Position numbers and translations under genes: made by a program
In this document: piece after piece, positions 18,966 through 26,800 of the stretch
How the letters are laid out: each line of letters opens with the position of its first letter
Position numbering within the stretch: position 1 is the stretch's first letter
Origin: Amycolatopsis camponoti
GTDB taxonomy: Bacteria > Actinomycetota > Actinomycetes > Mycobacteriales > Pseudonocardiaceae
Reading direction: 5' to 3'
Length of the DNA: 64,000 nt
Assembly (NCBI RefSeq): GCF_902497555.1
Contig: NZ_CABVGP010000003.1
Coordinates: 868,001-932,000 of the forward strand
Notes under the pieces: generated by a model
Told to the model about the DNA's origin: nothing
The model's database searches: none
Seen by the model: the letters and a program-made list of their open reading frames with translations, nothing else

Positions 18966-19004
18966 TCAGCGCGGCAGGCTAAGGAGCAGCCGAGCCGTGT
19001 TCAT
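18966..19004 (-). CDS. leuS leader peptide (MNTARLLLSLPR)
   Basis: A 12-residue frame runs from ATG at 19004 to TGA, with four leucine codons (CTG, CTC, CTT and, after one Ser, CTG), 98 bases upstream of leuS on the same strand. TACGAT (19011-19016) lies 6 bases before the ATG, so the transcript may begin at the A of this start codon. Short of leucyl-tRNA, a ribosome would stall on the Leu run and could shift pairing away from the attenuator hairpin. Classical attenuators have been predicted for leuS in some Streptomyces, so a counterpart here is reasonable. Confidence 0.7.
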   Translation of the reverse strand: MNTARLLLSLPR

Positions 19005-19010
19005 ACGTTC

Positions 19011-19016
19011 ATCGTA
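19011..19016 (-). promoter_or_regulatory. -10 box TACGAT of the leuS leader transcript
   Basis: The minus-strand TACGAT ends 6 bases before the leader-peptide ATG, fitting TAnnnT leaderless promoters. No good -35 is visible. Confidence 0.45.
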
Positions 19017-19025
19017 ACTTGCTGG

Positions 19026-20186
19026 TCAAAGCCGTTCCGAGGGGACCGCCAGTGCGGCGAACTGGGTGACCTGCGTGGCGGAGAAGTTGTTGTCGCTGAC
19101 GATGATCAAGCTGCGGTCGCCGTTCGGCAGCTTCGGGCCCCAGGTCATGCCCTCCAGGTTGTCCACAGTGGACAGGCCGAGGTCGGCGGCGTCGAAGAGG
19201 AACCGTTTCTTGACCGGCTTGACGTGCTTCGCGTCAGCCAGGGACTTGACGTTCAGGACGTTCGTCGCGCCCTTCGTGTCGATCTCGTAGACGCGCACCT
19301 TGTTGCCGACGCCCGTGACGAACGAGCGCTCCATCATCAGGAACTTCGTCGGGTCGGCCTGGTCGACGGCCAGCATCGAGGAGACGCCGGTGGTCGCGAA
19401 CGCGCCGTCGGGGACCGGTGACGCGAAAATCGGCTCCTGCGGGTACGCGTACTGCGCCAGGACCGGGCCGAACCGCGACTGCAGGGTGATCCGCGAGAGC
19501 GCGCCCGCGGTCGTCGTCGGCGCGGGACCGTCTTGCAGGAGCGGGCCTTCGACCTCGCTGGCCAGCAGCGAGCCGAAGCCGGTGAACGTGATGCCCTCGA
19601 GCACGAGGTTCTGCCGCGGACCCGCCGTCGGCGTCATCTTCTCGTTCGCGGGGATCGGCAGGTCGCGGACGTATTTTCCGTCGCGGCGCGCCTCGCGGAT
19701 CGACGGGTCGATCAACGTCGTCGCCGTCCGCTCGCCCTCCTGCGACCAGTAGTAGTCGCCGGTCCACGGGTCGACGCGCAGCTCTTCGGGGTCGATGGTC
19801 TGCTCGTTCTGCGGCTTCGACGGGTCGTTCTGCGTGAGCGGCGGGTACGGCGTGCCGTCCGGGCGCAGCAGAGGCTTCGTGCCGGTGAAGGTGACCGGGC
19901 CGACGCCGTCGGCCGACACCGGGAAGTTCGCGGTGTAGAAGCGGGCGGGGTTGATCGCGGACCGGTCGTCGCAGATCAGGGCGTATCCGCCGGTCCGGGG
20001 GTCGTAGTCGATGCTGGAGAGGCCGCCGACCACCGTGCCCTGGAACAGCAGGGAGTTGGGGACGATCTGTTCGCCGAGCAGGCGGATCGGCCGCTGGTGA
20101 CTCTCGGTGGCGCTCGCCGGTGCCGCAGCGACGAGTCCCCCGATCAGGGCAGCGGTCAGCACTGTGGGCAGTACGCGTGGTGACAT
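19026..20186 (-). CDS. Secreted esterase-like/phytase-like beta-propeller protein
   Basis: 386 residues. A signal peptide is clear (PTVLTAALIGGLVAAAPASA, cleavage after ASA), so the protein is exported. The body matches the 'esterase-like activity of phytase' family: GGLSSIDYDPRTGGYALICDDRS, then DPEELRVDPWTGDYYWSQEGE, LVLEGITFTGFG, and the closing NLEGMTWGPKLPNGDRSLIIVSDNNFS. Members are beta-propellers of poorly known substrate. ATG at 20186 is preferred over GTG at 20198 because it gives a compact n-region, but neither has a strong ribosome-binding site. It stands alone between the leuS leader and a divergent membrane protein gene. Confidence 0.88.
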   Translation of the reverse strand: MSPRVLPTVLTAALIGGLVAAAPASATESHQRPIRLLGEQIVPNSLLFQGTVVGGLSSIDYDPRTGGYALICDDRSAINPARFYTANFPVSADGVGPVTFTGTKPLLRPDGTPYPPLTQNDPSKPQNEQTIDPEELRVDPWTGDYYWSQEGERTATTLIDPSIREARRDGKYVRDLPIPANEKMTPTAGPRQNLVLEGITFTGFGSLLASEVEGPLLQDGPAPTTTAGALSRITLQSRFGPVLAQYAYPQEPIFASPVPDGAFATTGVSSMLAVDQADPTKFLMMERSFVTGVGNKVRVYEIDTKGATNVLNVKSLADAKHVKPVKKRFLFDAADLGLSTVDNLEGMTWGPKLPNGDRSLIIVSDNNFSATQVTQFAALAVPSERL

Positions 20187-20239
20187 GGCCTGTAGCACAG
20201 TCGGTCAGGGTATCCGCCAGGTTGCCAGGACGTCACGCT

Positions 20240-20245
20240 TATCCT
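20240..20245 (+). promoter_or_regulatory. -10 box TATCCT, leaderless
   Basis: TATCCT lies 7 bases before the GTG at 20253. Confidence 0.45.
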
Positions 20246-20252
20246 TGACCTC

Positions 20253-20672
20253 GTGTTCGCTATCGCGCTGGTTCCGGTCGTGCTGGGTCTGCTTGTCGGC
20301 TTTGGTGGGTTCCTCGGTTTCCGCGAGCGCTTGACGCGCGAAGGCGGGACCGGCGTGCGCACGCAGGCCGCGTTGCGCAGCGAAGAAGCGTTCAGGCTGG
20401 CCAACCGCATCGCGGGGCTGCCGACCATGGCCGGTGGCGCGATCTCCGTGCTCACCGGGCTGGCCGGGCTCGCGATGCCGACGACCGCCGGGCTGGTCTC
20501 CGCCGCGCTCGCCGGCGTGCTCGCCATGCTCGTGCTGGTCATGGGCGGCGGCGTGCTCGGCAACCGGGCCGCGCTGACCGTGCCGCCGCCGGCTCCGGCC
20601 GCGCCCGCGGGCTGCACCGGCTGCGCGTGCGGCTCCGGTGGCTGCGGGGTCTTCAAGAAGGCCGAGGCCTAA
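20253..20672 (+). CDS. SdpI-like small membrane protein with Cys-rich tail
   Basis: 139 residues. There are three hydrophobic helices: residues 2-22 (ALVPVVLGLLVGFGGFLGF), about 58-75 (MAGGAISVLTGLAGLAM) and about 80-103 (LVSAALAGVLAMLVLVMGGGVL). SEEAFRLANRIAG after the first helix resembles the 'A-x-x-xA-xR' core of SdpI/YhfL proteins. The tail GCTGCACGSGGCGVF has four closely spaced cysteines, which could bind a metal. The start GTG at 20253 fits a leaderless -10 box. It overlaps the convergent YqgE gene by 4 bp at the 3' end. Confidence 0.8.
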   Translation: MFAIALVPVVLGLLVGFGGFLGFRERLTREGGTGVRTQAALRSEEAFRLANRIAGLPTMAGGAISVLTGLAGLAMPTTAGLVSAALAGVLAMLVLVMGGGVLGNRAALTVPPPAPAAPAGCTGCACGSGGCGVFKKAEA

Positions 20673-21250
20673 TTCCGCTGGAGGTCGCCCGGATGGGTGG
20701 CCAGCAGGGCCAGCGGGATGCCCTGGCGGCGCAGCACCTGGCTCCACAGGTCGCCGCTCGGTGAGGCCAGGATGTCGCTCGGGAGCGCGGGCACGATGAC
20801 CCAGTCGTCGCGCTCGATCTCGCCGGCGAGCTGACCGGAGTCCCAGCCCGCGTACCCGGCGAAGACGCGCACCCCGCGCACCTTCGGCACGAGCACTTCG
20901 GGGTCGGTGTCCAGGTCGACCAGCGCGACCGGCCCGCGAACCGCGATGACGCCCGGCACGCTCGCCGCCGTCTCACCGGTGCGCAGTGCGGCCAGGCACA
21001 ACGCGGTCTTCTTCTCGACCGGCCCGCCGACGAACACCGCCTGCGGCTCGGCGACGTGCCCGCCCCAGTTGGGCAGCACGTCGTGCACGGCGACGTCGCT
21101 CGGCCGGTTCAAGACCACGCCGAGCGTGCCTTCGTCACGGTGATCGATGACGAACACCACGGTCCGCTTGAAGTTGGGGTCGACCATCGTGGGGGCGGCG
21201 ACCAGGAGCGTTCCCGGCTCAACCTCGGCGTCCGCTGGCACGCGACCCAT
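20669..21250 (-). CDS. YqgE/AlgH family protein
   Basis: 193 residues, the typical length. The signature is complete: PGTLLVAAPTMVDPNFKRTVVFVIDHRDEGTLGVVLNRPSDVAVHDVLPNW, FVGGPVEKKTALCLA, VRVFAGYAGWDSGQLAGEIERDDWVIVPA. It is a soluble protein of widely conserved but uncertain function, with regulatory roles suggested for AlgH in proteobacteria. The start is ATG at 21250. Downstream it meets the SdpI-like gene tail to tail; upstream lies a 324-bp non-coding stretch. Confidence 0.94.
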   Translation of the reverse strand: MGRVPADAEVEPGTLLVAAPTMVDPNFKRTVVFVIDHRDEGTLGVVLNRPSDVAVHDVLPNWGGHVAEPQAVFVGGPVEKKTALCLAALRTGETAASVPGVIAVRGPVALVDLDTDPEVLVPKVRGVRVFAGYAGWDSGQLAGEIERDDWVIVPALPSDILASPSGDLWSQVLRRQGIPLALLATHPGDLQRN

Positions 21251-21490
21251 GATCTCACCTCTGGCCCGGCGAATTACTTCGGCTCGGGAACAATCGCCTC
21301 AGCAGCCTCGTTTGAAACAGTGGTCGGCGCACTCCGTGTCCCCCGGGCTCACTGAAGAACCGCCTTTGTGGAATACCGTCCGGCAGGAGCCACACTGCGC
21401 ATAGCCGCCGAGAGGCGAGGCTGAGTGCGTCGGCCACCCTTGCTTGATGGCTTCGCCATCTTCGCCCCTGGCGCCCTCAGCTTGTTTTCC

Positions 21491-21514
21491 AGGGGGCAAG
21501 CCCCCCGGACCCCC
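21491..21514. repeat. GC-rich intergenic repeat (copy 2)
   Basis: On the minus strand it reads GGGGGTCCGGGGGGCttGCCCCCT, matching the first half of the element behind leuS (15979). It can fold as GGGGGC/GCCCCC. Confidence 0.45.
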
Positions 21515-21562
21515 GTGTGCGCCGGCCGCCAGTCTCTTGACCCGTGCCCCACTATCGGGCCT

Positions 21563-21568
21563 TAGTCT
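21563..21568 (+). promoter_or_regulatory. -10 box TAGTCT, leaderless
   Basis: TAGTCT lies 6 bases before the GTG at 21575. Confidence 0.45.
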
Positions 21569-21574
21569 GGTTCC

Positions 21575-22867
21575 GTGACGATCAGCACCGGTGCGGCCAC
21601 CGCACGAAGAGGCCCCCGTGAGCTGCTCAAGGATCCTGACTTCCGGCGTCTGCTCTTCACGCGCTTCGCCGCCAGCTGGGGTGACGGCGTCTTTCGCGCC
21701 GGTCTTGCCGGGGCCGTGCTGTTCAACCCCGAGCGTGGCGCCGATCCGCTGGCCATCGCCGGTGGGTTCGCCGTGCTGCTGCTGCCTTACTCGGTCGTCG
21801 GGCCGTTCGCCGGTGCCCTGCTGGACCGCTGGGACCGGCGCAAGGTCCTCATCTTCGCGAACCTCCTTCGTGGGTTGGCGATCGCCTGCGCGGCCATCGC
21901 CGTCGGGTTCGGGTTCGGCGGGATCGGCCTGTTTTCGCTGGCCCTGGCCGCGGAAGGCATCTCGCGCTTCATCGGCTCCGGGCTTTCGGCGTCGCTGCCG
22001 CACGTCGTGGAGGAAGAGAGCGTCGTGACGGCGAACGCCTTCGCCACGACGCTCGGCTCCGTCGTCGCCGTCATCGGCGGCGGGTGTGCGATCGGGTTGC
22101 GGGCGCTGTTCGGCAGCAACGACCTCGGCTCGGCCGAGACGACGGCGTTCGCGGTGCTCGGCACGCTGGTCTCGGCGTTCATCGCGCGCGGCTTCACGCG
22201 CGGCGTGCTCGGGCCGACGGTGGTCGACGAGCCGCCGAACCCCGTGCTGGCCGTCGCGCGTGGGCTGGCCGACGGCGCGAAGCACGCATGGCGCGCCCCG
22301 AGTGTCACCGCCGGCTTCATCGCGCTGTTCGCGCACCGCGCGTCGTTCGGGGTGTCGCTGCTGGTCACCGTGCTGATGATGCGGAACTACTTCACCGACC
22401 ACGGGATCTTCCGCGCCGGCCTGCCCGGGCTCGGGCAGATGGCCGCGCTCGCCGGAGCCGGCATCCTGATCGCCGGGCTGCTGACGGCGCGGCTGCTCCG
22501 GAAGTTCGGCCGCCTGCGCGCGGTGCTCGGTTCGCTGCTGCTCGCCGCGATCGCGCAGTCCGCGCTGGGCCTGCCGATGGTGCTGCCGCTGGCGCTGCTC
22601 GCGTCGTTCGTCATCACCGGGGCCGGGCAGGTGCTGAAGCTCTGCGTCGATTCGTCGATCCAGCTCGACGTCGCCGACGAAGCCCGCGGCCGGGTGTTCG
22701 CCCTGTACGACACACTCTTCAACATCACGCAGGTGGCGGCGGTTTCGCTGGGCGCGCTCGTCGTGCCGGACGACGGCCGCTCGCCGGGCCTGCTCATCGC
22801 GGCGACCGTCTGCTACCTCGTCGGCGGCGCGGGGTACGCCGTGGCGCGGCGCCGGACGGTCCGGTGA
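21575..22867 (+). CDS. MFS transporter, 12-helix type
   Basis: 430 residues, about 12 hydrophobic helices. The start resembles MFS_3/'enterobactin exporter-like' members: LLKDPDFRRLLFTRFAASWGDGVFRAGLAGAVLF. Motif A is a degenerate DRWDRRKVLIFANLLRG after helix 2, and IQLDVADEARGRVFALYDTLFNITQVAAVSLG lies in the second half. The substrate is unknown. It stands alone, with its own leaderless promoter, directly upstream of the toxin operon but separated from it by about 90 bp holding another promoter-like stretch. Confidence 0.9.
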   Translation: MTISTGAATARRGPRELLKDPDFRRLLFTRFAASWGDGVFRAGLAGAVLFNPERGADPLAIAGGFAVLLLPYSVVGPFAGALLDRWDRRKVLIFANLLRGLAIACAAIAVGFGFGGIGLFSLALAAEGISRFIGSGLSASLPHVVEEESVVTANAFATTLGSVVAVIGGGCAIGLRALFGSNDLGSAETTAFAVLGTLVSAFIARGFTRGVLGPTVVDEPPNPVLAVARGLADGAKHAWRAPSVTAGFIALFAHRASFGVSLLVTVLMMRNYFTDHGIFRAGLPGLGQMAALAGAGILIAGLLTARLLRKFGRLRAVLGSLLLAAIAQSALGLPMVLPLALLASFVITGAGQVLKLCVDSSIQLDVADEARGRVFALYDTLFNITQVAAVSLGALVVPDDGRSPGLLIAATVCYLVGGAGYAVARRRTVR

Positions 22868-22958
22868 GCGAAAACCACGAACCGGTCACGGTCACTGCTC
22901 CATTGGCATTAGGGTGACGGCAAGTCATTAGTAGGTTCGAGGGACACCGGGGGGACCT

Positions 22959-23549
22959 GTGACCACCGCGGGCGACGACCGTGCACGGCTCGAAGCACGC
23001 AATGCCGCGATGAAGGACCAGATGGACACCCTCCTGGAGAACTTCGAGCGGCAGACCGCGCAGCTGCGCGACGCCCAGACCGCGGCGGCCGAGACCACCG
23101 CGCAGGTCAGTTCCCCCGACGGCCTGGTCCGCGCGACGATCGACGCCGGCGGCAGCCTCGCGAAGCTCGAGTTCGCACCGAACGCGTTCGAACGCACAAC
23201 GCCCGCGCAGCTCGCGAACACCGTCCAGACGGTGGTGCGGCAAGGATCGCTGCAGGTCAAGCAGAAGATCGCCGACCTCATGGCGCCGATCACCGAGGGA
23301 CTACCCGACCTCGCCGACCTCGTCGAGGGCGCGCCGTCGCTGGCGGGGCTGGTGCCGCGGATCCCCGAGTTCGTCGAGGAAGAGGCTCCGGCGCCGCGGC
23401 CCGCGTCCTTCGAAGAAGGTGGCTCGATCCTGCGCAACGAGGCCGTGCCGCCGCCGATGCTCGCTCCCAAGCCGGCGCCGAAGCGCGTCCGCCCGCCGCG
23501 TGACGAGGACGAGGAGCCGCCGTCGTCCTGGATGACGAGGGGCGATTGA
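22959..23549 (+). CDS. YbaB/EbfC-family protein heading the toxin operon
   Basis: 196 residues. The YbaB-like part covers residues 5-110: a long helix (ARNAAMKDQMDTLLENFERQTAQLRDAQ), then SSPDGLVRATIDAGGSLAKLEFAP and a paired helix (TPAQLANTVQTVVRQGSLQVKQKIADLM). A Pro-rich acidic tail follows. The start GTG at 22959 has GGGGGGA upstream. Its stop overlaps the next gene's ATG by one base. The same order (YbaB-like, small WXG-like, large exported protein) is seen at 10987-8961, which supports a shared role for these YbaB-like proteins in ESX export, perhaps as cytoplasmic escorts. That role is inference. Confidence 0.85.
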   Translation: MTTAGDDRARLEARNAAMKDQMDTLLENFERQTAQLRDAQTAAAETTAQVSSPDGLVRATIDAGGSLAKLEFAPNAFERTTPAQLANTVQTVVRQGSLQVKQKIADLMAPITEGLPDLADLVEGAPSLAGLVPRIPEFVEEEAPAPRPASFEEGGSILRNEAVPPPMLAPKPAPKRVRPPRDEDEEPPSSWMTRGD

Positions 23550-23872
23550 TGCCCGGAGGGGGCTCCGGGTTCACCGCGGAACCCGACGCCGTCCTGGGCG
23601 CGTCGAGCGGCCTGACCACGGCGGCGGACGGGCTCGACAGCGCGCTGAAGGCGTTGCGGGGCGCGCTCGACGCGCAGGGCGCGTGCTGGGGCGACGACGA
23701 CTCCGGCAAGGAGTTCGCCAAGGACTACGTGCCCGGTTCGCAGGGTGCCGTCGAAGGCTTCGCCAACCTCGTGCAGGGGTTGCGCGGGATGCAGCAGAAC
23801 GTCGCCAAGTCGATGAAGGCGCTGTCGGGCGCCGACGAAGACGTGACTTCGCAGCTCGGCAAGGGGCAATGA
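23549..23872 (+). CDS. WXG100-like partner protein
   Basis: 107 residues, the size of WXG100 proteins, folding as a helical hairpin: DAVLGASSGLTTAADGLDSALKALRGALDAQ, then the turn ACWGDDDSGKEFAKDY, where W-G occupies the W-x-G position, then FANLVQGLRGMQQNVAKSMKALSGADEDV. It has no signal peptide, as expected for a type VII substrate. The ATG at 23549 is preferred to the preceding in-frame TTG. It lies 3 bp before the giant toxin gene and is its most likely co-secreted partner. Confidence 0.85.
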   Translation: MPGGGSGFTAEPDAVLGASSGLTTAADGLDSALKALRGALDAQGACWGDDDSGKEFAKDYVPGSQGAVEGFANLVQGLRGMQQNVAKSMKALSGADEDVTSQLGKGQ

Positions 23873-23875
23873 CCC

Positions 23876-26800
23876 GTGGGTATGGAGATGCCCGACGCGG
23901 TCAAGTGGCTGCTGCCGATCGTCGTCGGGGAGAGCTGGCCCGAGGGCGACGAGACCAAGCTGCGCGCCCTGCGCGACGCGTGGCACACGGCGTCTTCGGC
24001 GATCGGCCCGGCATCGGAAGCGGGTAACCAGGCGGCGTCCGGCATCCGCGACAACTGGACCGGCGACGGCGCCGACGCGTTCGTGGAGCAGTGGAAGAAG
24101 TTCGTCGAGGGCGACGAGGCGTACTTCAAGCAGCTGGCCGACGCGACGAAGGCCCTCGGGGACTCGTGCGACCAGACGGCGCTGGACGTCGAGTACACGA
24201 AGTACATGATCATCATCTCGCTGATCGTGCTGGCGGCCCAGATCGCGGCGATGATCGCGGCGGCGGCGGTGACGTTCGGCGGCTCGACGGCGGGCATCGC
24301 GCCGGCCCAGGTCGCGACCCGGATGACGGTGCAGATGCTGTTCCGGCAGCTGCTCGAGAAGCTGGCGCAGCAGGGGTTCAAGCAGGTCGCGAAGGAGCTG
24401 CTGGAGAAGCTGCTCAAGCAGGGTCTCAAGAAGATCGGCATGGAGGTCCTCAAGAACGAGGCCATCAACCTGGGGATGGACGCCGGCATCCAGGGCCTGC
24501 AGATGGCGAAGGGCGACCGCAAGGACTGGGACTGGTCGAAGACTTCGGACGCGGCGATCTCCGGCGCTGTCGGTGGCGTGGTCGGGGCGGCTTCGGGGTC
24601 GATTGGGCGGGGGGCCACCGAGGGGCTTTCGCACTCGGCCGGGGGTCAGGTTGCCGACGCGGCGGTGCGGGCCGGGGCGCGGGGGGCGGTCGAGGGGGTT
24701 GCGCAGACCGTCGGGCAGGCGGCGGTTACCGGGGATCTGGGGTCTTTGACGCCTGAGCAGTTGCTGACCGGGGCTTCCAGTGGGGCTGTGGGCGGGGCGG
24801 TCGGGGGCGCCAAGGAGCAGATGCACTCGGTTCACGAGGCGAACATTCCTCGGGAGCCGGGTGGGGGGTCTGGGGAGTCGCGGTCCGGGGGTGGTTCGGA
24901 TCGGGAGCCGGGGGCGTCTTCGGAGTCTGAGTCGCGGGGGGATTCTTCGCGAGAGGCTGGCGGTGAGCCGGAGTCGCGGGGTGAGGAGGCTCGGCGTTCG
25001 TCGGAGCCCGAGTCACGTGGGGAAGAACCGCCGTCCGGGCCCGAATCGCGAGGGGAGAACTCTTCGCGGGAGCCTGAGTCGCGTGGGGAAGAACCTTCGC
25101 GAGGGCCGTCGTCCGAACCGGAGTCGCGTGGGGCCGAGCCGCGGCGCGAGACGTCGTCCGAGCCGGAGGCCCGTCGCGAACCCGAGCAACGTGCGGAGAC
25201 TGCGCCTGCTCGAGAGCCGGAACTCCAGTCCGCCGAGCCGCAGCACGTGGCCGAAGCTGAGGGGCAGCGGCCGAGTGCCGACCACGTACAGGCAGAACGT
25301 CCGCAGCCTGAAGTGAGGGCGGCTGCAGACAGTCCGGTGCCTCAGCAGGCGTCGGACGGTCCCGCACCTCAGCAACAGCCCCCGGCACCTGGCCAGCCGG
25401 CGCCATCATCGGGTAGTTCGGCACCGCCGGCGGTCTCGTCGCACGGCGCGCCGCCGAGTCCGGCCGGCGCACCGTCGAACGGCGGCTACGGCATGGCCCC
25501 ACCGGGAGCCGGCCCGGAACCAGGCCGCCAGACCGGCGGACGCCCGCAGGACAACGTCGGAGCGGCCGGCTTCACCGGCGGTGCGAACCAGCCGTTCGCG
25601 GCAGCCGATGGGGGGACGGCACCGTTCCAGAGCGGGCCATCGCCGCAGCAGGGCCCGCCCCAGGGCGGATTCACACCACCCCCACCAGCCGGAATGCCGA
25701 ACGGCGGCGGCGGTCCCGGACGTACGAATGGCCCGGCCCCGACGCCCCCGCGCGGCGGTCAGCCACCGCACGAGCAGCCGCGACGGATGCCACCGCAGGA
25801 CCCGCGCCGGATGCCGCCGGGTGGTCAGCCGATGCGCGGGCAACCGCCGGGGCAGCCGAGCGGACGGCCCCCGCAAGGCGGACAACCGCAGGGCGGTCAG
25901 GCACCGGGCGGGCAGGCGCTGGGCGGGCAATCGCACGGGGGACAGCCGCATGGCGGGCACGCGCAAGGCGGCCAAGCACACGGCGGACAGCCGCAGACCG
26001 GACACCCGCAGGGTGGACAGCCACACGGCGGCCAAGCACAAGGTGGACAGCCGTTCGGTGGGCAGCCACACGGCAATCAACCGCACGGTGGGCAGGCACA
26101 GGGCGGCCAGCCACAGAACGGCCAATCGCACGGCGGACAACCGGGGGTTGGGCAAGTACTGGGCGGGCAGCCGCGCGGTGGGCAACCGTTGCAGGGTGGC
26201 CAGCCGCCGCAGGGTGGCCAGCCGCCGCAGGGCGGCCAGCTGTCGCACGGTGCCCAGCCGTCGCACGGTGCGCAGCCGCCGCAGGGTGGCCAATCGTCGC
26301 ACGGTGCCAAGCCGACGCAGGGTGGCCAACCGTCGCATGGTGGGCAGCCCCCTCAAAGTGGCCAACCGTCGCACGGTGCGCAGCCCCCGCACAGTGCGCA
26401 GCCGCCGCAGGGTGGGCAGGCGCAGGGTGGGCAGGCGGTTCACGGTGGGCAAAGGCCGCCGGGAGGGCAGGGGCCGTCGGCTGGGCAGGCGCCGCACGGT
26501 GGGCAGCCGCCGGTGGGTGGGGCTTCCTCTCACCGGGGGCAGTCGCCGCAGGGTGGGTTGCCTTCTAACGATCCGCGGCGGATGCCGCCGTGGCCGCAGG
26601 GTGGGCCGCCGCACCAGGGGGTGCCTGGTGGGCAGCGTCCCGCGGGGTACCCGAACCAGCCGCGCGGGCCGCAGGGGCCGGGTCCGCATCCGGGGGGACG
26701 GCCGCCGATGCCGCCACCGCCGGGTGGCCGGCCGCCGATGCCGCCGCACGATCCGCGGCTGGGTCCGCCGCGCCCGGTGGGGCCGCCGCAGGTTCCGCCG

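Larger units (their letters stand above)
21251..21574. other. Intergenic region with a cysteine-rich frame and a GC-rich repeat
   Basis: No complete gene is seen. A minus-strand frame ending at 21299 reads GYAQCGSCRTVFHKGG and, 8 residues on, ECADHCFKRGC. This zinc-ribbon-like pattern has no ATG, GTG or TTG start I can find close by. The repeat at 21491-21514 and a leaderless -10 box for the MFS gene lie at the right end. Confidence 0.4.

Noticed and set aside
18869..19025. T-box riboswitch for leuS
   Set aside because: No T-box core (TGGnACCGCG) or specifier-loop architecture; the Leu-codon leader peptide explains the region better.
25819..26560. CRISPR-like repeats
   Set aside because: The repeats are short, in frame, code for Gly-Gln-Pro units and have no unique spacers.
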